Shown: in pieces, positions 17,302 through 26,756 of the stretch | Layout: every line of letters starts with the position of its first letter | Position numbering within the stretch: position 1 is the first letter of the stretch | Origin: Planctomycetota bacterium | GTDB taxonomy: Bacteria; Planctomycetota; Phycisphaerae; Sedimentisphaerales; UBA12454 | Reading direction: 5' to 3' | DNA length: 33,684 nt | Assembly: GCA_018828825.1 (NCBI GenBank) | Contig: JAHJUV010000125.1 | Span: forward strand, 1-33,684 | Notes under the pieces: generated by a model | The model's input: the letters and a program-made list of their open reading frames with translations, nothing else | What the model was told of the DNA's origin: nothing | The model's database searches: none | Position numbers and translations under genes: made by a program

Positions 17302-18642
17302 TTATTCGTACCTCAGGATTTTTACCGGCGATGTCCTGGCTGCGATTATCGAAGGCAAAAAGGCGCCGAGAACCGAAGCCGCCACCGCCGCGATAAAGAG
17401 ACTTATCGCCCAGAACCAGTCAAAATGGTTCGGAATCTTCGTAAACATATAAACGCTGCTGCTCCAGAGCTTCAGCCCGAACAGCCTGCTGACAAACTGT
17501 TCGACAACATTTATATTAGAGGTGATAACAAACCCGACAAACACTCCCGCCAATGCTCCGACAAAACCGACTAAAGAGCCGAACAGCAAAAATATAGAAG
17601 TAATATCGCTGGCCGAGCCGCCGATGGATTTTATAATTGCGAGGTCTTTCTGCTTTGCCTTGACTATCATATAAAAAATACAGAATATAAGAACCACGAT
17701 GCCCATACTTATAATCCCGAACACAACCAGCAAAACGCCCATCTGTTTTCTAAGCTCAGCGGTGTATTGCGCCTGTTTCTCGACAGCAGTAACAATCTCG
17801 GCCTGACCGGCAATCGACTGCGGCCAATCAAGCTGGCCCGATGCGAATTCAGACCATATCCGCCGAACTGTCCCGATTGCCTGCTGCGGATTGACACCAT
17901 CGGCACATTTAATATGAATTATATCTGCCGTTTTATTCTGCTTATTCGAACCGAACATAAGACCAGACAAATCATCTATCGGCATAAAAACAAATTTCTT
18001 ATCTATGTCATACGCCGCGGTAAAAACTATATCGGAAATAACCAGCCCTGCTGAGCGGCAGCGCGCAAAATTTGCCGGCTCATTGCTTTCCTCTTCAGTT
18101 GTGCCGATTGTTATCACTGCCTTTTGGCCGATTAAACCCTCGACAGCGGAAAAATCGTACCGGTCAGTTTTCACATCCGGCTCCGAGATAACCGCAATGC
18201 CTACAAAAACCGGTATATCCTTACTGTCGCTGTATTCGAATCGCGGCGGCGAATCCGATGATTTCTGTCTGAGCAGGTTACTCTTGAAATTCGTAACCGC
18301 ACACCGGCTCGCCGGTTCGATGCCCCAGATATTAACCGCTTTGACGTTCCCCGGCCCCAAATGTACAAGACCGCTCGCCGAAAGTATCGGTGTGGCAGAG
18401 TTAATCTCCGCCGATGCGCAGAGTTTTTCAATAAGAACATCGCAGCTTGAAAATCTTGTGGGAGGTTCAAGTACGATATCGCCCAGGTATTCCGATGCGC
18501 TCAGCTCAATCGCCCCGATGAACGCCGTAAAAAGACTTGCCACCGTAACAAGCAGCGCCGTCGAAAGCGTTACCGCAACGATACTGAGAAAAACGATTTT
18601 CCGTTTCTTAAGATATCGCAGTGCCAAAAAAAATTTGAGCAT
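17302..18642 (-). CDS. FtsX-like ABC permease (LolC/LolE-type), first copy
   Basis: A 446-residue permease with the same layout as its neighbour. It has an N-terminal membrane segment (VFLSIVAVTLSTALLVTVAS), a periplasmic domain to about residue 310, then VLLVVFGIISMGIVVLIFCI and two more membrane segments around the conserved LAIIKSIGGSASDITSIF loop. First gene of the three-gene exporter operon. Its ribosome-binding region (AAAAGG and GGGA before the ATG) is embedded in one arm of the inverted repeat at 18645-18755, so translation could be affected by folding of that repeat in the mRNA. Confidence 0.87.
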   Translation of the reverse strand: MLKFFLALRYLKKRKIVFLSIVAVTLSTALLVTVASLFTAFIGAIELSASEYLGDIVLEPPTRFSSCDVLIEKLCASAEINSATPILSASGLVHLGPGNVKAVNIWGIEPASRCAVTNFKSNLLRQKSSDSPPRFEYSDSKDIPVFVGIAVISEPDVKTDRYDFSAVEGLIGQKAVITIGTTEEESNEPANFARCRSAGLVISDIVFTAAYDIDKKFVFMPIDDLSGLMFGSNKQNKTADIIHIKCADGVNPQQAIGTVRRIWSEFASGQLDWPQSIAGQAEIVTAVEKQAQYTAELRKQMGVLLVVFGIISMGIVVLIFCIFYMIVKAKQKDLAIIKSIGGSASDITSIFLLFGSLVGFVGALAGVFVGFVITSNINVVEQFVSRLFGLKLWSSSVYMFTKIPNHFDWFWAISLFIAAVAASVLGAFLPSIIAARTSPVKILRYE

Positions 18643-18644
18643 TT

Positions 18645-18755
18645 ATCCCGCACCTTTTAAATATTCAATAAAATACTTTGGCACAATATATAACCGATTT
18701 AACAAAAAAATCATAGCAGATTTAAAGCAGATTGAACAGAAAAAAGGTGCGGGAT
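18645..18755. repeat. Inverted repeat filling the lysS-ftsX gap
   Basis: Perfect 14-bp arms ATCCCGCACCTTTT (18645-18658) and AAAAGGTGCGGGAT (18742-18755) enclose 83 bp of AT-rich sequence. The arms share the CCCGCACC/GGTGCGGG core with the elements at 28808-28891 and 33403-33496, but the interior shows no clear match to theirs. On the minus-strand transcript the distal arm contains the Shine-Dalgarno region of the ftsX gene. Confidence 0.75.
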
Positions 18756-18772
18756 TTATTCTGTCCTGCCGA

Positions 18773-20230
18773 TTACTTTTCCGGCTTCAATAACGGAAAC
18801 AGGATTACATCTCTTATATTCGTCGTGCCGGTAAGCAGCATAATAAGTCTGTCGATGCCGATACCAAGCCCTCCCGCCGGCGGCATCCCGTATTTGAGCG
18901 CGTTTATAAAATCCTCGTCGAGACTGCGGAACGTATTCTCGTCTTCGCCGGCGCCTTTTACCTGCGAGGTAAAATTGTCGTACTGCACCTGTGGGTCGTT
19001 AAGCTCCGTATATGCATTCGCAATCTCTATCCTTCCTATATAAAGCTCGAACCGCTCGGCCAAATCCGGATTCGTCTTGCTCCGCTTCGTCAGCGGGCAC
19101 AGCCTCCCCGGGTAATCAATCACAAAAGTCGGATTGACAAGATTCGACTCGACTTTTTCCTCGAAAAGTTTGTTTATGACGACTTCGTCGTCCATTTTTG
19201 TTTCGTCGATACTGGCAGCTTTCGCCTTTTTGCGAACCGCCGCAATATCGCTAATATCGCAATCGCAGTATTTATTAAAAAGCTCCGTGTAGGAAATCCT
19301 CTTCCACGGCCTCGAAAAATCAACCTCGCAATCGCCGAATTGAATCTTTGAGCTTTCACAGTGCTTTCCAACCAACTCGGCTATGAGTGATTCGGTCAGC
19401 TCCATCATTATATTGTAGTCCGCGTAAGCCTGGTAAATTTCCATCATCGTAAATTCAGGATTATGTCTCGGACTCAAACCTTCATTACGGAAATTACGGT
19501 TCACCTCGAAAACCTTCTCCATTCCGCCGACCAGCAGCCTTTTCAAAAACAACTCTGGCGCAATCCTCAGATACAAATCTATATCGAGTGCGTTATGATG
19601 TGTAACAAACGGTTTCGCCGCCGCCCCGCCCGCAATCGTCTGCATCATCGGCGTTTCAACTTCGTAAAATCCTCTTTCCTGCAGAAAACTCCGCATCGTC
19701 GATATCATCGCCAGCCGTTTCTTGAACCGCTCCATCACTTCGGGATTCGCCCAAAGGTCAACATATCGCTGGCGATATCTAAGCTCGGTATCGGCAAGAC
19801 CGTGAAACTTCTCCGGCGGCTGCAGAAGCGATTTGCAAAGAAGCGTAACCTTCTCGACCCATATTGTCAGTTCGCCAGTCCTTGTAAGGCCAAGCTGTCC
19901 CTCGGCCCCAATCGTATCGCCAAGTTCAATCAGCTTTATAAGCTCCCACTGATTTTCAAGAAGTTTCTTGCTCAAGCCCAGTTGAATCGTACCGCTGCTG
20001 TCCCGCAGCGTTATGAATATCAATTTACCAATATCGCGAAGAAGAACTATCCTGCCCGCGCATATCGCTCTTTGCCCCTCAGTTTTTTCGTCGAACCTGT
20101 CCCTAGCCGATTGAGCAGGCTCGGCATTATCGAATCGTCCGCCGTACGGGTCTATCCCGAGCTGTTTTATACGCTCAAGTTTTTCCCTTCTCTGCTGTTC
20201 GAGTTTATTAATATCTTCCGGTTTAGTCAT
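18773..20230 (-). CDS. lysS: Lysyl-tRNA synthetase, class II
   Basis: Charges tRNA-Lys with lysine. The N-terminal OB-fold anticodon domain covers about residues 55-150 (AGRIVLLRDIGKLIFITLRD). The class II catalytic core follows: motif 1 around LQERGFYEVETPMM, motif 2 in EVNRNFRNEGLSPRHNPEF, and motif 3 at GGLGIGIDRLIMLLTG near the end. Length 485 is normal. A GTG one codon earlier (20233) is possible; the ATG at 20230 forms TGATG with the protease stop, so the two genes are coupled. Confidence 0.97.
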   Translation of the reverse strand: MTKPEDINKLEQQRREKLERIKQLGIDPYGGRFDNAEPAQSARDRFDEKTEGQRAICAGRIVLLRDIGKLIFITLRDSSGTIQLGLSKKLLENQWELIKLIELGDTIGAEGQLGLTRTGELTIWVEKVTLLCKSLLQPPEKFHGLADTELRYRQRYVDLWANPEVMERFKKRLAMISTMRSFLQERGFYEVETPMMQTIAGGAAAKPFVTHHNALDIDLYLRIAPELFLKRLLVGGMEKVFEVNRNFRNEGLSPRHNPEFTMMEIYQAYADYNIMMELTESLIAELVGKHCESSKIQFGDCEVDFSRPWKRISYTELFNKYCDCDISDIAAVRKKAKAASIDETKMDDEVVINKLFEEKVESNLVNPTFVIDYPGRLCPLTKRSKTNPDLAERFELYIGRIEIANAYTELNDPQVQYDNFTSQVKGAGEDENTFRSLDEDFINALKYGMPPAGGLGIGIDRLIMLLTGTTNIRDVILFPLLKPEK

Positions 20231-22407
20231 CACTTAAGTCCCGACTCAATAAGTTTCGTTTTTGCGACAAGAACCGCAACTGCAAGCTGGCTATCGGCCT
20301 CCAGTGTCTCCGCCAGATTATGCCTTGTCAGCTTCTTCTTATTCTCGTCGTGGTTCGCTGCCGCTAAAATATCATTATCACGCTCCATATCAAGCATCTT
20401 TTTAATCTCATCGCTGGTCAGTTCAATTTTCACTCCGGGCATTATACCCCAGTTTTTCTTCCCAAGTTTTTCCATCGCCCAGCGGTCGTTAACCCTCTGG
20501 TCGGAAGGAAGATGATAATACGCCATCGTATATTTAAGCTGTGCCCCCTCGCCCGGATAAGATGTGATTGTCTGAACGCTGCCTTTGCCGTAGCTCTGCT
20601 CACCGACAAGAACCGCTCTCGAAAAAGTCTCGTCCGCAAGAGCGCCCGCTACTATTTCCGATGCGCTTGCAGAGCCGGAATTTATCAGTATCACAAGCGG
20701 ATAATTCGGATGGGTCCCTCTTTTCCTGGCAGCCTCCCATGTCGGCAGGCCGACTCTCGGCTGCGTGCTTACGATAGTGCCTTTTTCAACAAACAAATCG
20801 ACAATATCGGCCGCGCTCTGAAGATAACCGCCGCTGTTGTATCTCAAATCGATAATCAGCGCCCCCATCCCGGAACCTTCGAGCTGTATAATAACACTGT
20901 CAAGGTCTGACGCCGTATTGGCAGAAAACTGTGTAACCCTCACATAGCCTACCTTGTCCTTGTCATCTGCAAAGTACAGCCAGTTGCCCGAATCGTCCCG
21001 GCACCACCCTCGCGTCGTGGGGACGATAATCTTGGCTCTTGTGATTTCTATATCTCTGGTCGTCTCTTCCCCGGGCCGGCGAACCGAAAGCAATACCTTT
21101 GTCCCTGCCGGACCGGTGATTTTGCTCACCGCGCAATTAATTGACATTGCTTTTGTGCTCTCACCATTAACCGCTTCTATTATATCGCCGGCGTCAAGTC
21201 CCGAATTATACGCAGGAGTATCAGGCACAAGACTTACCGCCTTCAGCAAACCGTCCCGCTTGGATATCTCGACGCCTATGCCTGTAAATTCGTTCGTCAT
21301 ATTTTTCTCGAAGTCTTCCACCTGCTTCGGCCAGACTATCATCGTGTGGGGGTCAAGAGTGCTCAAACAGCTATCCGCAAAATGCCAGACTATTATCTCT
21401 TCCGGAAGTTTCATCGTCGCTGAATTAAGCGCCAATATATGCCTGAACAGCTTTACAAACTGGTCCTTGCTCAAACTCACAACCTCTCTTTTATATTCTT
21501 TCTCCAGAGATGAAAGGCCGGCAATAAATTTCGGCATCTTGTCCCTTGCAAATTCAATCTTGAAAGAATTTGCGTCAAAACTATTCGAAAGACTTAAAAC
21601 TTCGGCCAGGTATCGGCAACGTTTCAGCGCCTTATCGGTCATACCGCTGTAATAAAAAGGTTCAACATAACTGTATTCGAGCACATCCAGGCTGCGGATA
21701 AACATCTCCGGCTTTACCTTTTCGTACCGCTCCGTACTGGTTTCGCACGGACTGTCCTGAAGTGACGCCTTGACTATCGCTCTTTCCTCAAGCTGTTCTT
21801 TCTTGTCCGAATAGACCTTATTGTTCTCGTCAATAACCGTCAGCCAGCTATAGCAGTAAAGCAGAGCATCGACCCACTCGCCTTTGGCCTCATACTCAGC
21901 GGCTATCTTTTGCGCCCTTGCGATTGTGTCCTTCACAAACGCATCATCTAAAATCTTCGTCTTGTCGTTCCCATCAGCCGCCTCCTGAAGCCTGACTATT
22001 ACGGCAAATACATCAACAACATTTGGTTCGTTTGTCTCCGCCTGTGCTTTATCCTTTGGACGCCTGATGGAGAACTTCTCAAGTTCCGCCAGTTTCTTTT
22101 CATAAGTCTGTCTTTTCGCCTGCCGTCTCGATTGCTGTATCTGATTATACTGCGAAATTACCTCCAAAATCGCTGCTGAATCAGAGTTGTTCCCGTCTGT
22201 CTGTTTGATTATTTTCTCGGCAGCGGTGAAATCGCCTTTGTATATCTCTCGTATCGCCGTTTTTATCAAATCCGTTTTATTGCTGTCCGCCTGCTGACCG
22301 GCCGCTTCTTTTTGTGGTGCAGATGATACATCACCGCGATATGACATCGAAAACGCAAAACTGCTTGAAAGAATTAATGCGAAAATAAATACCGTAATTT
22401 TTTTCAT
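20230..22407 (-). CDS. Tail-specific/C-terminal processing protease (S41) with PDZ domain
   Basis: An exported serine protease of 725 residues. MKKITVFIFALILSSSFAFS is a signal peptide. A long helical N-terminal region (about 30-320, many charged residues) is followed by a PDZ domain (about 372-460, GIGVEISKRDGLLKAV and GLDAGDIIEAVNG) and the S41 catalytic domain (about 485-660). The Ser-Lys dyad is S581 in INSGSASASEIVAG and K608 in GEQSYGKGSVQ. It degrades or trims periplasmic proteins. The N-terminal part is longer than in classical CtpA and resembles Prc-type enzymes only in size. Its stop overlaps the lysS start. Confidence 0.92.
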   Translation of the reverse strand: MKKITVFIFALILSSSFAFSMSYRGDVSSAPQKEAAGQQADSNKTDLIKTAIREIYKGDFTAAEKIIKQTDGNNSDSAAILEVISQYNQIQQSRRQAKRQTYEKKLAELEKFSIRRPKDKAQAETNEPNVVDVFAVIVRLQEAADGNDKTKILDDAFVKDTIARAQKIAAEYEAKGEWVDALLYCYSWLTVIDENNKVYSDKKEQLEERAIVKASLQDSPCETSTERYEKVKPEMFIRSLDVLEYSYVEPFYYSGMTDKALKRCRYLAEVLSLSNSFDANSFKIEFARDKMPKFIAGLSSLEKEYKREVVSLSKDQFVKLFRHILALNSATMKLPEEIIVWHFADSCLSTLDPHTMIVWPKQVEDFEKNMTNEFTGIGVEISKRDGLLKAVSLVPDTPAYNSGLDAGDIIEAVNGESTKAMSINCAVSKITGPAGTKVLLSVRRPGEETTRDIEITRAKIIVPTTRGWCRDDSGNWLYFADDKDKVGYVRVTQFSANTASDLDSVIIQLEGSGMGALIIDLRYNSGGYLQSAADIVDLFVEKGTIVSTQPRVGLPTWEAARKRGTHPNYPLVILINSGSASASEIVAGALADETFSRAVLVGEQSYGKGSVQTITSYPGEGAQLKYTMAYYHLPSDQRVNDRWAMEKLGKKNWGIMPGVKIELTSDEIKKMLDMERDNDILAAANHDENKKKLTRHNLAETLEADSQLAVAVLVAKTKLIESGLK

Positions 22408-22418
22408 AGATAAAACCC

Positions 22419-22458
22419 ATAGGGTACAGGAAATTTTTTACCATTCCCTGTACCCTAT
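22419..22458. repeat. 12-bp inverted repeat just upstream of the S41 protease gene
   Basis: Perfect arms ATAGGGTACAGG (22419-22430) and CCTGTACCCTAT (22447-22458) enclose 16 bp. It lies 12-51 bp upstream of the protease start and would fold in its 5' leader, or act as an operator. No T-run follows on the minus strand, so it is not a standard terminator. Confidence 0.65.
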
Positions 22459-22487
22459 ATTTTAAATTTTAAATCTTTATTAACACC

Positions 22488-22502
22488 ACGGCCGCAGGCC
22501 GT
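22488..22502 (-). terminator. Small GC-rich hairpin downstream of fba
   Basis: ACGGCC-GCA-GGCCGT forms a perfect 6-bp stem with a 3-base loop, 42 bp after the fba stop. On the minus strand it is followed by GGTGTTAATAAAG, not by a clean T-run, so terminator activity is uncertain. The rest of this gap is AT-rich with repeated TTTAAATTTT-like words. Confidence 0.35.
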
Positions 22503-22543
22503 TCCATAGTTTTGACTTTTAAATTTTGAATTTTTAAGTTTTT

Positions 22544-23494
22544 TTAAAGGCATTCTGCCGCTTTGCCGCTGCAGCCCAGAATATCGAGTTTGTGCAATAC
22601 CATCGCCTTTATCGCGTCCCTTGCCGGACCAAGATATTTTCTCGGGTCAAACTCGCCCGGCTTTTCCGCAAATACCTGCCGAATCTTCGCTGTCATCGCC
22701 ATCCGAAGGTCGGTATCGATATTCACCTTGCACACCGCCATCTTCGAAGCTTTTGTTATGGCATCTTCCGGAACACCCATCGCATCGGGCATTTTGCCGC
22801 CGTATTTATTGATTAGGTCCTTGAACTCTTTCAAAACGCTGCTTGAACCGTGCATTACCAGCGGAAAACCGGCCAGTTTGTCGGCAACCTTTTGTATTAC
22901 GTCAAAAGCAAGCGTCGGTGCAGATTTAAACTTGTAAGCGCCGTGACTTGTTCCGCACGCTACCGCCAGCGAATCACACCCGCTCTTTTCGACAAACTCA
23001 ATCGCCTGGTTCGGGTCCGTCAGATGACTTGCAATATCGTCATGACTTACTCCCACCACATCTTCCTCGATGCCGCCAAGCTGCCCAAGTTCTGCCTCGA
23101 CTACTACCCCGTGGGCGTGAGCGTATTCGACTACCTGCTTCGTGATTTTGATGTTTTCCTCAAACCGGTGACGAGATGCGTCAATCATCACCGATGTAAA
23201 TCCGTCATCGACGCACTGCTTGCAAACCTCGAACGTGTCGCCGTGGTCAAGATGCATACATATCGGTATATCTGGATTTTCCGCAACCGCTACATCTATA
23301 ATCGCCCGCAGATAGCCCATACTCGCGTATTGTCTCGCCCCTCGCGATATCTGAAGAATCAGCGGCGCCTTCTTCTCGGCAATCGCCTCTATAATCCCCT
23401 GCGTAATTTCCATATTATTGACGTTAAACGCCCCGATTGCATAGCCGTTATTATAGGCCGCCTTAAACATCTTTTCTGTCGTAACTAATGCCAT
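22544..23494 (-). CDS. fba: Fructose-bisphosphate aldolase, class II
   Basis: A zinc-dependent aldolase of glycolysis and gluconeogenesis that cleaves fructose 1,6-bisphosphate to dihydroxyacetone phosphate and glyceraldehyde 3-phosphate. Class II motifs are clear: the zinc ligand and catalytic residues in CMHLDHGDTFEVC, VVVEAELGQLGG, AVACGTSHGAYKF (second zinc His), and PLVMHGSSSV (third zinc His); CKVNIDTDLRMAM binds phosphate. Length 316 is normal. FDPRKYLGPARDAI near the end is typical of the branch with fructose-1,6-bisphosphate specificity. It is flanked by a terminator-like hairpin upstream and a free-standing intergenic region downstream, so it is probably monocistronic. TTAAGGAAGG lies upstream of the ATG as a strong ribosome-binding site. 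Confidence 0.96.
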   Translation of the reverse strand: MALVTTEKMFKAAYNNGYAIGAFNVNNMEITQGIIEAIAEKKAPLILQISRGARQYASMGYLRAIIDVAVAENPDIPICMHLDHGDTFEVCKQCVDDGFTSVMIDASRHRFEENIKITKQVVEYAHAHGVVVEAELGQLGGIEEDVVGVSHDDIASHLTDPNQAIEFVEKSGCDSLAVACGTSHGAYKFKSAPTLAFDVIQKVADKLAGFPLVMHGSSSVLKEFKDLINKYGGKMPDAMGVPEDAITKASKMAVCKVNIDTDLRMAMTAKIRQVFAEKPGEFDPRKYLGPARDAIKAMVLHKLDILGCSGKAAECL

Positions 23495-23557
23495 AGCAAT
23501 ACCTTCCTTAACTTAAAAAATTGAAGACTATTCTGCACGATACGTCAAATTCACGGC

Positions 23558-23585
23558 GTAAAAAAACCGCTGTTTTTACAGTCGT
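23558..23585 (-). terminator. Rho-independent terminator of the LptD-like gene
   Basis: On the minus strand, CTGT-AAAA-ACAG (23570-23581) is followed by CGG and seven T. The stem is short, but the position, directly after the LptD-like stop and before fba, supports termination. Confidence 0.5.
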
Positions 23586-23591
23586 TTTGGA

Positions 23592-26500
23592 TTAATAATT
23601 ACGTTCCTTCGGGGTTTCCAGGCCTATAAGCGTTCTTGAGCCGAAGCCCAATTCGCCGATTCCTTCCGGCCATATACTAAACACTATGCTGCGTCTGTCA
23701 AGTGATTCGTCCACGCTGTAGGTCAGCCCGTAATAAAGCCGGTGATAGCGTCTGAAAAGTGAAACCTGCGTAGTTATTGTTCCATCACGTTTGAAATCGT
23801 ATTGATGAGCGAAACTGATTGTATAACGGGGGTTGAGTCTGTATGTCGCGGCAAAAGTAAAAGCATTTGAGCCTTTTTCGCCGTCTATTTCTATACTTCT
23901 CATATACCGCGTGCCGATATAATAACTCAAATTCGGCCAAACCAGCTGGGACAAGCCTATATTGAACTGCTCTATCTCACGGTCTTTCGTGTCATAATTC
24001 AAATCGCTCAGTATCGCCGTTGTGTCGCTTAGCCGCCAGATATAATCCGCGTTGAAGCTGTCCCGCTGCGGCCCGAATGTCTCGAATGTCCGGTATCCCG
24101 TCAAATCACCGAAGAATATATCCGGCGCCAGTATGTCAGAAAGCGGCGCAAACGAATTGTTCCATAACACCTTGTCGGCCCTTTTCATCTCAGACTCGTC
24201 GCTGACCATCGTATATTCAAGGTTCAAACGCATCCAGTCCAGTATCCTGCTCTTCTCACCGGCTCCACGCTTCGTCTGCCACCGGTTCAATATACCGAAA
24301 CTGAAAACGTCTCTCTGTTCGACTTCTTTGGCGCTTTCCGCAAAAACCGATGCGTTCAAATATGGCTTTACGATATGCCGGATGCCGTTAACGTCCCAGA
24401 ACTTCGAATGAACATCGAAATGTTTCCAGTATTGTGTCGATGCCCTTATGCCCGCCTGACCAATAAAAACTTCTTTCTCGCCAACCTGCGTACCTGCCCC
24501 GATGGCCGAGTTTCGATTAAATCCACTCCTGTCGTCATAGCCGAATGTGCCCGCTATAAACGGAACTATGTTACCCTTCGTAAATTTAAGCGGCATATCG
24601 AGCTCGGCGCGGGTCGAACCAAACGTAAAATTATCCGTCGATATATTCAGATTGTGGTCTTTTCCGATTCGCTGGCGGTATTTGCCCGCGATGCTGTCGC
24701 TGTAAAACGTAAACTTATCGTTAAAAAGAGACTGCCCGGTCAGGTGATATTGCATTGTAGGCAACTCTTCAAGCTGGTCGGCAAAATCGTTTATCCGAAA
24801 TTTACCAAGTATCGCAAATGCTCGGTTGTCCTTCAGCCACTTCAGGTGCATTGTAGTTTCCTGCCCCCTGCCGCCGAAATATTCTTGACGATGAAAAGAT
24901 TCGAGATAATTCTCATCGGAAAGGTAGCTCGTTTTAAGCGTAAGCTGCCAGTGATAGGGCAGAAAATGCCTGTGCTGAAAATTAAACATCCCCCTTAAGC
25001 CCTCTTCAGGTTCGATATTCCGTCTGTTTCTGCCAAGGTCGTCTTTGCCCTTATCGTTAATGATATATCCGTTAATATTGCCGAAATAACTATCTCTTGT
25101 ATACGATATATCAGCGCCTACTCCGGTGCCGCGCTTCGAATAGGTGTCTATTGCAAGAGTTGAATCCACGCCTTTCGGCTCTCGAAGACCGAGAACCTTT
25201 GCCAGATACCATTCACTCTCAACTGCCGTGCCGAAAGTATTGTCCCTGCTGAACTGCACTCGTTTGAGCGGAAGGTCCGGCACCTCAAAATTGCCCCGAA
25301 GAATCGGCCAGTAAAAAACTGGTCTGTTGTCCAGCTTCAGTTTGACGTTTTTCATCATAATGTCGTAGCTCTGATTGCCGAACATCCCTGCCTGTTGGTC
25401 TATCGCCGAGCGGTCCACTATATATACTTCAGACGCCGTCGCAGAAATTTTTGGAACATAAAATTCACTGTTGGTAACCGTAACGTCTTTGCCCGCAAAT
25501 TTATGCTCCGCCACCTGCCGCAGTTTGGCCGCTTTGACATAAATCGGTATCCCGCGCACTGGGTCGAATGTTCGCATAACCGTATTTACCGCCAGCGCCT
25601 GCTTCGTCTGGAAATCATAATAAACCTCGTCAGCCCGAATCGTCCTGTTGCCCTCCGTCATCACAACCCCGCCCCGGAAATACGCCGCCTTGACCGTACT
25701 GGCCGGCAGTATATCCGTATCCTCTTTTTTGTCCGCCGTCCTCCGAGTATAAAAAATAACCGCGCTGTCCGCCTGAAACTCAAGCAGCCTGCCCGTCTCG
25801 TCCTGCTTCTGCCACAGATAAAACCTGTTCAGTATCGTTGCTATACTCGTATCGTCAGGCAGCGTCTCGTTCGTAACTTTTACAGGTGCCTCCGTTGCGC
25901 TGCTTATATTGACCGGATATTGAAATTTCGGCGCCGGCGCCAAAGGCGCTCCCGTAACCGCCGATATCCCCAGCGTCTGCACCTGCTGGCTCGTCTTGTC
26001 CCGCCCGAAAACTTTTTCAAGAATATTTGGCGACTCGTCCATCTCTATTTGTTTCTGCTGTTGAGCGACAACAGTTTCTTCCGGCCTGCTCGGCGCCAGT
26101 TTTATCTGACCCGTCGCCACAAGGCCGTTTCGATAAATCAAACTCGAGCGTGGGTCCTCTTCAGTCCTGCTGTCCGCCGTCGCGAATATCTCGCCCGATA
26201 TCCTGAACTCCGCCACAAGCGACTCGGCACCTTCTATCACAGGTTTATCGACATCCATACCGGAAGTTTTCGCGCCCGCCCCCGCGTCAATCGACACCTT
26301 GTCCTGCAGATAAACCGTCGCCTTGTAATCAACGCTCGTCACTCCGCTGTACTCGACAACATTCTGCACAAGCCAGACTACCGCCTGTTGGCTCTTCAAT
26401 CTATTATCGCCCAGCACAAGGTCAAACCCATCGCGGAATACAAGAATATGCTGCCCCCCGCCAATCTGATATGTTGTCATCGCCCCGCCGCGAAGATGAA

Positions 26501-26603
26501 GGTCCTCAGCGCCGAAAAACTGCGCCTTCTGCTCATCAAACGCAGATATCCCTGGCGCACAAAAAACAAGCGCTAATAGTAGGCAGATAAATCGTTTACG
26601 CAT
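23592..26603 (-). CDS. lptD: LptD/OstA-like outer-membrane protein
   Basis: A secreted beta-barrel protein of 1003 residues. MRKRFICLLLALVFCAPGISA is a signal peptide. The N-terminal half holds OstA/LptA-like beta-jellyroll segments (LVLGDNRLKSQQAVVWL near residues 65-80; GVVMTEGNRTIRADEVYYDF near 310-330). The second half is full of alternating aromatic and hydrophobic strands (LTLKTSYLSDENYLESFHRQEYFGG and later pairs) typical of the LptD barrel that inserts lipopolysaccharide into the outer membrane. Whether this organism makes LPS is unknown, so a related envelope function is possible. A TTG at 26612 could start the frame, but the ATG at 26603 has GGAAG four bases upstream. Confidence 0.8.
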   Translation of the reverse strand: MRKRFICLLLALVFCAPGISAFDEQKAQFFGAEDLHLRGGAMTTYQIGGGQHILVFRDGFDLVLGDNRLKSQQAVVWLVQNVVEYSGVTSVDYKATVYLQDKVSIDAGAGAKTSGMDVDKPVIEGAESLVAEFRISGEIFATADSRTEEDPRSSLIYRNGLVATGQIKLAPSRPEETVVAQQQKQIEMDESPNILEKVFGRDKTSQQVQTLGISAVTGAPLAPAPKFQYPVNISSATEAPVKVTNETLPDDTSIATILNRFYLWQKQDETGRLLEFQADSAVIFYTRRTADKKEDTDILPASTVKAAYFRGGVVMTEGNRTIRADEVYYDFQTKQALAVNTVMRTFDPVRGIPIYVKAAKLRQVAEHKFAGKDVTVTNSEFYVPKISATASEVYIVDRSAIDQQAGMFGNQSYDIMMKNVKLKLDNRPVFYWPILRGNFEVPDLPLKRVQFSRDNTFGTAVESEWYLAKVLGLREPKGVDSTLAIDTYSKRGTGVGADISYTRDSYFGNINGYIINDKGKDDLGRNRRNIEPEEGLRGMFNFQHRHFLPYHWQLTLKTSYLSDENYLESFHRQEYFGGRGQETTMHLKWLKDNRAFAILGKFRINDFADQLEELPTMQYHLTGQSLFNDKFTFYSDSIAGKYRQRIGKDHNLNISTDNFTFGSTRAELDMPLKFTKGNIVPFIAGTFGYDDRSGFNRNSAIGAGTQVGEKEVFIGQAGIRASTQYWKHFDVHSKFWDVNGIRHIVKPYLNASVFAESAKEVEQRDVFSFGILNRWQTKRGAGEKSRILDWMRLNLEYTMVSDESEMKRADKVLWNNSFAPLSDILAPDIFFGDLTGYRTFETFGPQRDSFNADYIWRLSDTTAILSDLNYDTKDREIEQFNIGLSQLVWPNLSYYIGTRYMRSIEIDGEKGSNAFTFAATYRLNPRYTISFAHQYDFKRDGTITTQVSLFRRYHRLYYGLTYSVDESLDRRSIVFSIWPEGIGELGFGSRTLIGLETPKERNY

Positions 26604-26678
26604 AGCTTCCAATTAAATCCGTTTAATTGCTGTGTATTATAGCCGCACCGTTCTATAAATCCAGCTATAAATCCGCAA

Positions 26679-26702
26679 AAAACCGCATTATTAGTATTGA
26701 TA
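26679..26702 (+). promoter_or_regulatory. Dyad motif shared with 6614-6637 (copy B)
   Basis: This 24-bp block differs from copy A at two positions. Here its last six bases, TTGATA, double as the -35 element of the promoter below, so a protein bound to the dyad would compete with RNA polymerase. Confidence 0.5.
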
Positions 26703-26725
26703 TAAAGGTTCTATAAAGCTATTAT
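26697..26725 (+). promoter_or_regulatory. Sigma-70-type promoter for the 87-residue gene
   Basis: TTGATA (26697-26702), 17-bp spacer, TATTAT (26720-26725); predicted start near 26732, 25 bp before the ATG, with AGGA at about 26743. Confidence 0.6.
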
Positions 26726-26756
26726 CGAATAAAATGCTCGAACAGGAACAGTAATT

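Noticed and set aside
19463..20515. Long plus-strand open frame (350 codons) opposite lysS
   Set aside because: It lies across lysS and the protease end, both clearly identified on the minus strand, and its product has biased composition.
25395..26576. Long plus-strand open frame (393 codons) opposite the LptD-like gene
   Set aside because: It is a shadow of the LptD-like coding strand: very Arg/His/Tyr-rich, no recognisable domain, while the other strand has a signal peptide and barrel pattern.
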